From an uncultured Pseudanabaenaceae cyanobacterium (GTDB lineage Bacteria > Cyanobacteriota > Cyanobacteriia > PCC-9006 > JAAUQQ01), in the NCBI GenBank assembly GCA_938015405.1, contig CALLPZ010000303.1, positions 1 to 6,281 on the forward strand: 6,281 bases of DNA, in the 5' to 3' direction. Shown piece after piece: positions 1-5,343 of this stretch; positions within the stretch are counted from its first letter, which is position 1, and each line of letters begins with the position of its first letter. The notes beneath the pieces are model-generated. The model was not told where the DNA came from. It saw nothing but the letters and a program-made list of their open reading frames with translations, and searched no databases. Both the position numbers and the translations under genes were made by a program.

Positions 1-117
1 TTTTAGGATTTAAACGAACGTACGTCTTAAGGTCGCATCGCTTTGCGCTTGCTGAGAACTGTCAGGGGCAGGCATTGAGAGCGTTAACTCAACCCATGAC
101 CACAAGCATTGACGGCA
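1..117. other. Left-edge non-coding stretch, nothing firm
   Basis: No reading frame here has a convincing start, ribosome site or protein character. The stretch lies downstream of the minus-strand gene that ends at 118. The only structure I see is a short inverted repeat, TTGAG at 75-79 and CTCAA at 88-92, with no following T-run on either strand, so I do not call it a terminator. An 8-base palindrome ACGTACGT sits at 18-25. Confidence 0.5.
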
Positions 118-366
118 TCAACAGGCAAAAGTATCCGTCCCTATGATTGCTTCACCATGGTTGGGGATCCAGACACGCCAGCGATCGCTGCCTTCTTCGC
201 ACAGCAGCAAAGCCTCGTCATCGCTCTTGGGGCTGGGCAATTTAATCAGGCTAACCCAGCGACCAGCGGTCAATTCCTGCCGGGAGCACCAGTGATACTG
301 ATGGTTCAGTTCACCTCGAATCGTGGCGGGTTGGGAAATGCGGGAACGAGTCTGGGCAACAGTCAT
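118..366 (-). CDS. Small conserved-looking cyanobacterial protein, unknown function (82 aa)
   Basis: The predicted soluble protein has 82 residues, with no signal peptide and no membrane segment. The start at 366 is chosen over the longer in-frame start at 456 because AGAGAGG lies 7 bases before it (plus-strand 374-380), and because the extra 30 residues of the longer form are low-complexity and rich in Gln and Leu. The body looks mainly beta-stranded. Aromatic and charged residues cluster at Tyr24-His25-Trp26, Trp37, and in the segment RWRVWIPNHGEAI at 62-74, which follows a hydrophobic strand ALLLC (52-56). This resembles small cyanobacterial hypothetical proteins I have seen with a W-x-W-I-P-x-H-G-E-A motif, but that is recollection and not a search. 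Function is unknown. It is divergent from the fasciclin gene, more than 500 bases away. An overlapping plus-strand frame starting with TTG is less protein-like. Confidence 0.68.
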   Translation of the reverse strand: MTVAQTRSRISQPATIRGELNHQYHWCSRQELTAGRWVSLIKLPSPKSDDEALLLCEEGSDRWRVWIPNHGEAIIGTDTFAC

Positions 367-373
367 GGCAAAA

Positions 374-380
374 CCTCTCT
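374..380 (-). promoter_or_regulatory. Ribosome binding site that decides the start of the 82-aa gene
   Basis: Read on the minus strand this is AGAGAGG, followed by 7 bases and then ATG at 366-364. The match to the Shine-Dalgarno complement and the spacing are both good. No comparable site precedes the longer in-frame ATG at 456, which is why the short form is annotated. Confidence 0.65.
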
Positions 381-477
381 GGCTAAGCGGGCATTGCATG
401 CCGGTCGACTGTTGCTGTAGTAGGACAGCAGCAAGCTGACGGTGAAGCTGGGGCAATGCAATCTTTCTATGTAGCTG

Positions 478-507
478 ATGCTACAAAGAACGAAGAATGC
501 TAGGCAA
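478..507 (-). promoter_or_regulatory. Candidate promoter for the 82-aa gene
   Basis: On the minus strand a -35-like TTGCCT (plus-strand 502-507) is followed after 18 bases by a -10-like TAGCAT (478-483). Each matches four of six consensus positions. The -10 box overlaps the hairpin TGTAGC-tgat-GCTACA (470-485), which could act as an operator. Transcription from here would give a leader of about 100 bases. This is a weak pattern match only. Confidence 0.28.
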
Positions 508-596
508 GCGATCGCATCATAATGTTAGGCAGCTTCACGGGCCTTCAAAGCGATGCTGCTGCCTGGATAACATTCAGTAACGTTTCAGAGGGCTTG

Positions 597-642
597 AACC
601 ATCGTGATGGATGAACGGTGATGGTTTCCTAAAAATGTAGGA
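597..642. repeat. Two adjacent short inverted repeats in the intergenic region
   Basis: The first hairpin has 7-bp arms (AACCATC 597-603, GATGGTT 620-626) with a 16-base loop. The second follows immediately with 5-bp arms (TCCTA 627-631, TAGGA 638-642) and a 6-base loop. A pyrimidine-rich run with five T lies a little downstream at 655-659. GTGATGG also occurs twice in direct orientation (604-610 and 618-624). The pair could be an operator, a leader structure, or part of a small RNA. Confidence 0.4.
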
Positions 643-787
643 TTGCAGTCCCGCTTTTTCTCTTTTGTTGGTTGGAAGCAACGAGTGACGCATTCCCAAT
701 GGAAAAGTTTCTCTACAGGTAAAAATAGATGTCAATGCCGCAAAATCGTTGTCCGGACGAAAACAAAAAATGCTTGTTCCGAGTGTT

Positions 788-827
788 TTGAAATTCGTAT
801 AGGTCTTATTTAAAGAGAATTTACAAT
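788..827 (+). promoter_or_regulatory. Candidate promoter for the fasciclin gene
   Basis: A -35-like TTGAAA lies at 788-793 and is followed 17 bases later by the poor -10 box TAAAGA (811-816). A much better -10 hexamer, TACAAT (822-827, five of six consensus bases), has no good -35 at the right distance. Just downstream, ATACT-gat-AGTAT (832-844) forms a small palindrome that could bind a regulator. The true start could be set by either box; the call is tentative. Confidence 0.32.
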
Positions 828-883
828 CGGAATACTGATAGTATCGCTCCAGTTAACCGATAACACTCAGCAGCTCAATCGAT

Positions 884-1684
884 ATGAATTATTCAATCAA
901 AGGTTTGAAGGTTCTTGCCCTTAGTTTCTGTGGTGTAAGTATTGCTCTGGGGACAGGATTCTCCGCTATTGCTCAAGCGCAAATTCCTAGCACAGAGATT
1001 CCAGAAGAAGCAGCTCAAATTCCCCAGGCTGCTCCTTCTATCCTAGATATTGCGACCGTAGCGGGTGCATTCGATACTCTGGTCGCTGCATTAGAGGCCG
1101 CTGAGCTGGTAGATGCGCTGTCTAGCGAAGGTCCGCTGACCGTCTTTGCTCCCGTCGATGAGGCCTTTGCTGCCCTACCCGATGGGGTTTTGGATGCGTT
1201 GCTCCAGCCTGAAAATAAAGATCTACTCACCAAAGTTTTGGTCTATCACGTGGTGGAAGGCGGCGTATTGTCTTCCGACCTCAGCACTGGAGAGGTGGAG
1301 ACCCTGGCGGGAGACTTGATGGTGGATGTCTCTGATGCTGGGGTGAAGGTCAACGAGGCCCAAGTTTTGCGGGCTGATGTCCAGGCTAGTAACGGTGTCA
1401 TCCACGTGATTGACCAGGTTTTGGTGCCTGAGGATGTGGCGACTGAGCTGGCCTCTCGCCTTGAAGCAGCTGATGCGCAGGCTGCAGAAGAGCAGGCTGC
1501 GGACGGTGAAACAGTAGAGACCGCTGCGGATGACTTGGTACTAGAAGAGGCTGCTCCTGTGGAACCGGCCGTGGCGGAAGAGGTCCCCACTTTGTTGAAC
1601 GCATCTGAGGAAGTGGAGTTTGCGGAGCCGGTCTCTGAACCTGTCTCTGCGCCTGCCGCTGCACCGGTTCGTGGGCTTTGGTAA
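884..1684 (+). CDS. Secreted fasciclin (FAS1) domain protein with acidic C-terminal tail
   Basis: The predicted exported protein has 266 residues. Residues 1-32 form a typical signal peptide: Lys6 and Lys9, a hydrophobic core at about 10-29, and A-x-A cleavage options after Ala30 or Ala32. One FAS1 domain follows (about 51-182), with the hallmark blocks TVFAPVDEAFAALP (86-99), YHVVEG (121-126) and NGVIHVIDQVLVP (170-182). FAS1 domains are generally extracellular adhesion modules; in cyanobacteria they occur in periplasmic or secreted proteins, so an envelope or surface role is inferred. Residues 183-266 are a low-complexity tail rich in Ala, Glu, Val and Pro that ends in PVRGLW. Single-domain bacterial FAS1 proteins usually stop soon after the domain, so this tail is extra. 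The ATG at 884 fits the signal peptide, although no clear Shine-Dalgarno precedes it. The gene is monocistronic, with its own terminator at 1741-1780. Confidence 0.92.
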   Translation: MNYSIKGLKVLALSFCGVSIALGTGFSAIAQAQIPSTEIPEEAAQIPQAAPSILDIATVAGAFDTLVAALEAAELVDALSSEGPLTVFAPVDEAFAALPDGVLDALLQPENKDLLTKVLVYHVVEGGVLSSDLSTGEVETLAGDLMVDVSDAGVKVNEAQVLRADVQASNGVIHVIDQVLVPEDVATELASRLEAADAQAAEEQAADGETVETAADDLVLEEAAPVEPAVAEEVPTLLNASEEVEFAEPVSEPVSAPAAAPVRGLW

Positions 1685-1740
1685 GTCTGGTTCTGATTTG
1701 ATGAAGATCTCAGCCACTTCATTCCACAACACATAACATT

Positions 1741-1780
1741 AGCCCCAGCTTACTGATGACAAGCTGGGGCTTTTCTATTT
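1741..1780 (+). terminator. Intrinsic terminator of the fasciclin gene
   Basis: A perfect 11-bp GC-rich stem (AGCCCCAGCTT at 1741-1751 paired with AAGCTGGGGCT at 1761-1771) encloses a 9-base loop and runs into TTTCTATTT. It lies 56 bases after the fasciclin stop codon. No T-run follows the stem on the minus strand, so it should act mainly on plus-strand transcription and not on the converging helicase gene. Confidence 0.9.
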
Positions 1781-1832
1781 CTCAGATCAAGTTTGATTTT
1801 GTGATCTATGATTCTCCATAAAATGAAGCTTT

Positions 1833-1920
1833 GAGGTATCGAAAATAGGTCAGGATTGCGTAGAACTCGACTGCAATGAGTGGATGAGCAGAGATTCGAA
1901 AATCCACTATTTTGATACTC
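1833..1920. repeat. Long imperfect inverted repeat (88 bases) with internal hairpins
   Basis: The outer arms are 1833-1848 and 1907-1920. They pair over 14 bp (GAG, TATC, AAAATAG), interrupted by two unpaired G in the left arm (1836 and 1841). Inside, ATTGC at 1855-1859 can pair with GCAAT at 1873-1877, and AGTGGAT at 1879-1885 can pair with ATCCACT at 1902-1908. The last pairing competes with two bases of the outer stem. Together this would fold as a three-way junction on either strand. It lies between convergent genes, 25 bases beyond the helicase stop codon. It could be a small palindromic repeat of the MITE type, a structured 3' end, or a small RNA. There is no T-run, no obvious target duplication and no coding potential. 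Confidence 0.55.
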
Positions 1921-1944
1921 GTGAAAATACTTTGTCTGATGACT

Positions 1945-3750
1945 CTATTGATACAAGAATAGCCGATTGGCAGCCCTGGTAAAAGCAACATAGCAAAGCT
2001 GATTTCGCTCTGTGACTTTTCGATTAATCATGAGATTGGGGAGATCCACAAACACATCCTGGAAGGTGGAGCCTTGGCTTTTATGTACGGTCAGGCTATA
2101 GGCGTAGTTAAGGGCATGGAAGTATTGCTTGAGTTCCCAAAAGGCCTTCCAGCTTTTGCTATCGGCTAGTCCTTTCAGCGCCTTGTCGAAGCGCTTATTT
2201 TCTTGACTATGGAGCACTCGTAGCTCCCGATACAGTCCAGCTTCGGTGACAATGTCCATCTTCCAGACTTGCCAACGCTCTAGCATCACTGGGTCATCTA
2301 CATGGTCAATGTAGGCATCTAGTACCTCGCATTCTTCCGAGGTTTGCAGAATGATCTGGTTGTCATCAATCAGACAAGGGCTATTGGCCATCAGCCGCTC
2401 TCCCACAACAAATTGTTCTGCCTGGGGGCCGTAGATGGCGGCGCGAATGCGTTGGTTGAGCTGCTGGACGCGGCGATTGGTGTAGGCCAGGACGCGGACC
2501 TGGTCAGGACTTTTGCTGTAGGACTCGCTGGTGAAGGCCCGCAGTAGCAGTTTGTCCCACTGCTGGGGCGGCAGGATAAAGGTGCCCTGGGTATTGTCCT
2601 CGCTGCGATCGCTTTGCCACCGGGGCATCAGCTGCCGATCCAAATTGCAGCGCACATCTTCAGCCAGTAGGCCAATGGCGCCACCGTAGCGAACCACATC
2701 AGTTAGGTCTGTCCGGTCATAGATCTGCTCGAAGCAGGGAGAGGCGGTTTCTCCTACGGGGGGCAGTTGGGCTTCATCCCCCACAAATAGGAGTTGGGTT
2801 TGATCATCCAAGCGCGAGACTGCTTTGACCAGCAAGTCCCACATTTCCTGGTTAATCATGGAGCATTCGTCCACCACCACCAGGCGATAGCGATTGATGA
2901 GGCGCTTGCCCTTGCGATCTGCAGTGAATTTTTGCTGACCGGTTTCCTTGTCGATGGTGGGCTTTAGGCCTAGTAAGCGGCAGCAGGTGAGGCAGTCTAC
3001 TTTGAGATCCCAATGGTCTGCCATGGTGGCGAGGACCTTTGTGGCCTTATTGCTCAGGGCGGTGAAGACGATGGACCGCTTGTCACCGCGTTCTTTGAGG
3101 TGAAGCAGCAGGGCCTGGAGCAGGGTGGTTTTGCCGGTGCCGGCATAGCCTGTGAGGAGGTGGAGTTTTTCGCCGCTATCTAGGAAGGCTTCGAGGGTTT
3201 GGAGCGCCTGCTGTTGCTCGGGAGTAAGGGTGAGGCCGGGCAGGATTTCCGCTTGATTTTCCTCCGCTTCGTCTCCGTCTTCTTCCACTTCTGATGGGTC
3301 TGTATGGCCTTCAGGGTCTGTGTTGCCCTCAGCTTCTGCTTGATGGAGGGAACGGGCTTCTGATTGAGTAGCAGCTTCGGCAGATGAAACGTTAGCGGGG
3401 AGTTCTACGTCTAAGACTTCAGGGTTTGATGCATCTGCCGAAGCTGGATTGGCTTGCTCCACGGCGATCGCCGCCGGGTTGATGGAAACCCCTGCACCAT
3501 GGTCCAGAATCTCTAGCTTGAGCTGAGCCGGAGGTCTGGGGGGGGCCAACTCAATCCCCTGACTTTTTAAGTGGGCTGCGAGGTCCGTGATGATTTCGAG
3601 GGGGAGTTGGCTCGCGGATGACTTGGATGGGGCTTCTGTCTTGGCCTCTGTAATGGCTTCCGTTTGGGAAGTACCCGTCTCAGGGATTTCGGTCAGGCTC
3701 GGGGTCTCATCATCGCTGTCTGGAGAGGTAGGTTGCTCTGGGACCGGCAT
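1945..3750 (-). CDS. RecD/Dda-like superfamily 1 DNA helicase with acidic N-terminal extension
   Basis: This is an ATP-dependent DNA helicase of 601 residues. Helicase motifs appear in order: Walker A GYAGTGKTT (201-209), Walker B VVVDECSM (291-298), motif III GDEAQLPPVG (324-333), LAYTNRRVQQLN (421-432, in the region expected for motif IV), motif V with TVHKSQGSTFQ (554-564), and motif VI LCYVAFTRAANR (585-596). This set matches the SF1B group (RecD, RecD2, phage T4 Dda), which move 5' to 3' on single-stranded DNA and act in repair, recombination or replication restart. Residues 1-170 have no recognisable fold; they are acidic and rich in Ser, Pro and Thr, and probably disordered. No recB or recC neighbour is present, so it is not shown to be a RecBCD subunit. 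The ATG at 3750 is preceded by an in-frame TGA a few codons upstream, so it is the most upstream ATG available. No Shine-Dalgarno is visible. Its terminator is not clear. AAA-ATPase would be a vaguer name for the same protein. Confidence 0.9.
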   Translation of the reverse strand: MPVPEQPTSPDSDDETPSLTEIPETGTSQTEAITEAKTEAPSKSSASQLPLEIITDLAAHLKSQGIELAPPRPPAQLKLEILDHGAGVSINPAAIAVEQANPASADASNPEVLDVELPANVSSAEAATQSEARSLHQAEAEGNTDPEGHTDPSEVEEDGDEAEENQAEILPGLTLTPEQQQALQTLEAFLDSGEKLHLLTGYAGTGKTTLLQALLLHLKERGDKRSIVFTALSNKATKVLATMADHWDLKVDCLTCCRLLGLKPTIDKETGQQKFTADRKGKRLINRYRLVVVDECSMINQEMWDLLVKAVSRLDDQTQLLFVGDEAQLPPVGETASPCFEQIYDRTDLTDVVRYGGAIGLLAEDVRCNLDRQLMPRWQSDRSEDNTQGTFILPPQQWDKLLLRAFTSESYSKSPDQVRVLAYTNRRVQQLNQRIRAAIYGPQAEQFVVGERLMANSPCLIDDNQIILQTSEECEVLDAYIDHVDDPVMLERWQVWKMDIVTEAGLYRELRVLHSQENKRFDKALKGLADSKSWKAFWELKQYFHALNYAYSLTVHKSQGSTFQDVFVDLPNLMINRKVTERNQLCYVAFTRAANRLFLYQ

Positions 3751-3977
3751 GGCAGTGGGACGTCAACAATGCTTAAAGACTTGCCTGGGTGTAGCCCTGG
3801 CGTGGCCCTGGCGATCGCGGTCAGGTTGGTTGCGGCGGCGCTTAATTTGGGAGTTAAGCTAGCACTAGTGTACCGATTTACTTCCGACTCTGCGTCATGA
3901 AATGAGCTGCCCGGGATACTGCCGTCCAGTCCCTCCGCTTCTCCTCGTTTTGTGGGTTTAATCCTTAGGTTGTGCCG
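3751..3977. other. Divergent intergenic region between the helicase and the fusion kinase
   Basis: These 227 bases must carry the promoters of both flanking genes, but I find no convincing -35/-10 pair on either strand. Visible features are a HIP1 octamer (3811-3818), a near-perfect 11-base tandem repeat GCCCTGGCGTG / GCCCTGGCGAT (3794-3804 and 3805-3815), and a small inverted repeat CTTAA/TTAAG (3841-3845 and 3854-3858). Confidence 0.5.
3964..3970 (+). promoter_or_regulatory. Weak ribosome binding site that favours ATG 3978
   Basis: The sequence CTTAGGT contains AGG at 3967-3969, which is 8 bases before ATG 3978 but only 2 bases before the in-frame GTG at 3972. The spacing therefore favours the ATG, which removes two residues from the longest possible product. 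Confidence 0.45.
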
Positions 3978-5243
3978 ATGTCTGTGACGATCGCTTTAAT
4001 TGCTTCAGATACCCAAAAGGATAACTTCCTTGCCTTTGTCCGCCGCTATCAACCTGTCCTGTCTCGCTATCGCTTGATTGCGACAGGAGGCACTGGCGAG
4101 CTTTTATCCAGCCTGAATGACCTTGACATCCATTGTTATGTTTCAGGACATCAGGGGGGGGACGTTCAGCTTGGGGCTGAGATTGTCGGCGGAAACGTTC
4201 GGGCAGTCTTGTATTGGCGTGATCCCGCGCGGCAGCCAGACCCCACCGCAGCGCTATTACTGCGGCTCTGTGATTTGCATGATGTTGCTTTGGCAACCAA
4301 TGTCGCCACGGCAGAATTGATCTTGGAAGGCTTGGCTAGAATGCGCCAGGCCCATCTGATCTTTAATCCGGTCTCGGGACAGGGCAATGCCGATGAAGAC
4401 TTGGCGCTGATTCAGGGATTGTTGGGGCCGCATTACAACCTCAAGGTCCATGTCACGACTCCAGAGATTGGCGCGGCTGAGTTGGTCCAGCAGGCGATCG
4501 CCGATGAAGCTGACCTCGTCGTTGCTTCCGGCGGAGATGGCACGGTCTCGGCAGTGGCCGGGGGATTGCTGGGGCGCGATATTCCCCTAGGCGTCATTCC
4601 CCGAGGAACTGCCAACGCCTTTGGTCTGGCCTTGGGCGTTTCGGGGCCCGTAACACCGATTCGGGCGGCCTGTCGTGTCATCCTCGGGGGCCATACTCAA
4701 GCTGTTGATGCGGCTCGATGTAATGGGCGCCCCATGGTGTTGTTGGCAGGGATTGGCTTTGAAGCAGAGACAGTGGAAAAGGCTAGTCGCGAATTCAAGG
4801 ATCAATGGGGAGCCTTGGCCTATCTAATGGCGGGTTGGAGCCAGTTGAGTGAACAAGAGCTCTTTCATGCCCAGTTGATTGTGGATGGCGAAAGTTATCC
4901 CATGGAAGCGGGGGCGATCACTGTGGCCAATGCGGCACCTCCCACCTCGATTTTGGCCCAGGGCATGGGAGAAGTGGTGTTTGATGATGGTTTACTCGAT
5001 GTCACCATTGCCACTGCTGAAACTAAGTTTCAGGCCGTCACGGCTATGCTGAGCGCCTTTGGTGCCACGCTGATGCGCCAGGGCACAACCAACCCCAACA
5101 TTAGCCATGTACGCACCAATCGCATTCGAATTGTGGCGGAGCCGCCCCAGAAAGTGGTGCTTGATGGCGAATTGATTGGCACGACACCCATTGAGGTGGA
5201 ATGCCTACCCAAGGCCCTGACCGTTCTTGTTCCTGGGAGTTAG
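3978..5243 (+). CDS. Methylglyoxal-synthase-like domain fused to a YegS/diacylglycerol-kinase-type lipid kinase
   Basis: The protein has 421 residues from ATG 3978 and two domains; it has no signal peptide. Residues 1-120 resemble methylglyoxal synthase (in E. coli: DHAP to methylglyoxal plus phosphate): ATGGTGELL (36-44), SGHQGGDVQLG (56-66) with the likely catalytic-base equivalent Asp62, and ATNVATAELI (106-115). Aligned by eye to the E. coli enzyme, His19 is replaced by Ser10, and the His98/Asp101 segment is two residues shorter with no His (RDPARQPDPTAALL, 81-94). The synthase activity is thus doubtful. Residues 125-421 are a lipid kinase of the DAGK/LCB5 family, which phosphorylates lipids such as diacylglycerol at the membrane: NPVSG (130-134), GGDGT (185-189), GTANAF (210-215), DDGLLDV (336-342) and DGE (396-398). 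The kinase signature is complete. I recall this fusion being common in cyanobacteria and often annotated simply as methylglyoxal synthase. An alternative GTG start at 3972 adds two residues. Confidence 0.9.
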   Translation: MSVTIALIASDTQKDNFLAFVRRYQPVLSRYRLIATGGTGELLSSLNDLDIHCYVSGHQGGDVQLGAEIVGGNVRAVLYWRDPARQPDPTAALLLRLCDLHDVALATNVATAELILEGLARMRQAHLIFNPVSGQGNADEDLALIQGLLGPHYNLKVHVTTPEIGAAELVQQAIADEADLVVASGGDGTVSAVAGGLLGRDIPLGVIPRGTANAFGLALGVSGPVTPIRAACRVILGGHTQAVDAARCNGRPMVLLAGIGFEAETVEKASREFKDQWGALAYLMAGWSQLSEQELFHAQLIVDGESYPMEAGAITVANAAPPTSILAQGMGEVVFDDGLLDVTIATAETKFQAVTAMLSAFGATLMRQGTTNPNISHVRTNRIRIVAEPPQKVVLDGELIGTTPIEVECLPKALTVLVPGS

Positions 5244-5343
5244 CTGTTCCAGGTGATGTCGCTGAATGGAGGCCATGCTCCAACCAGTAACCCTGCCGTT
5301 GTGAGTTGCACTTCGGTAACTACTTGCAGACTGAGATAGAGCG
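5244..5343. other. Convergent intergenic gap without a clear terminator
   Basis: These 100 bases separate the 3' ends of two convergent genes. Small hairpins are possible: AGTTGC/GTAACT at 5304-5309 and 5316-5321 with one G-T pair, and GAGC/GCTC at 5339-5342 and 5347-5350 across the minus-strand stop codon. Neither has a T-run, so intrinsic termination is not shown for either gene. Confidence 0.4.

Larger units (their letters stand above)
367..883. other. 517-base divergent intergenic region with several hairpins
   Basis: This non-coding stretch separates two divergent genes. I see these short inverted repeats: TGCTGT/ACAGCA at 413-418 and 425-430; TGTAGC/GCTACA at 470-475 and 480-485; AACCATC/GATGGTT at 597-603 and 620-626; TCCTA/TAGGA at 627-631 and 638-642; the palindrome GTCCGGAC at 751-758; and ATACT/AGTAT at 832-836 and 840-844. 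A HIP1 octamer lies at 508-515. The region is long for two simple promoters, so an unannotated small RNA or long leaders are possible, but nothing matches an RNA family I recognise. Confidence 0.6.

Noticed and set aside
109..420. Plus-strand open frame of about 100 codons opposite the 82-aa gene
   Set aside because: It would start with TTG, has no ribosome site, and its translation has no recognisable protein character. The minus-strand frame has a good ribosome site and a plausible folded sequence.
1246..1734. Long minus-strand open frames opposite the fasciclin gene
   Set aside because: They are Ser/Ala/Thr-rich shadows of the GC-rich acidic tail. The plus strand has a signal peptide, the FAS1 motifs and a terminator.
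1784..1807. AGATCA/TGATCT inverted repeat as a terminator for the helicase gene
   Set aside because: The 6-bp stem is AT-rich with a 12-base loop and there is no T-run on the minus strand after it.
1806..1991. Possible 61-residue minus-strand gene that overlaps the helicase 3' end
   Set aside because: No ribosome site, it overlaps the helicase coding end in another frame, and most of it lies within the inverted repeat. Without homology evidence it is best treated as chance.
3587..3900. Plus-strand frames opposite the helicase N-terminus
   Set aside because: They are shadows of the biased acidic coding region; no start signal and no recognisable motifs.
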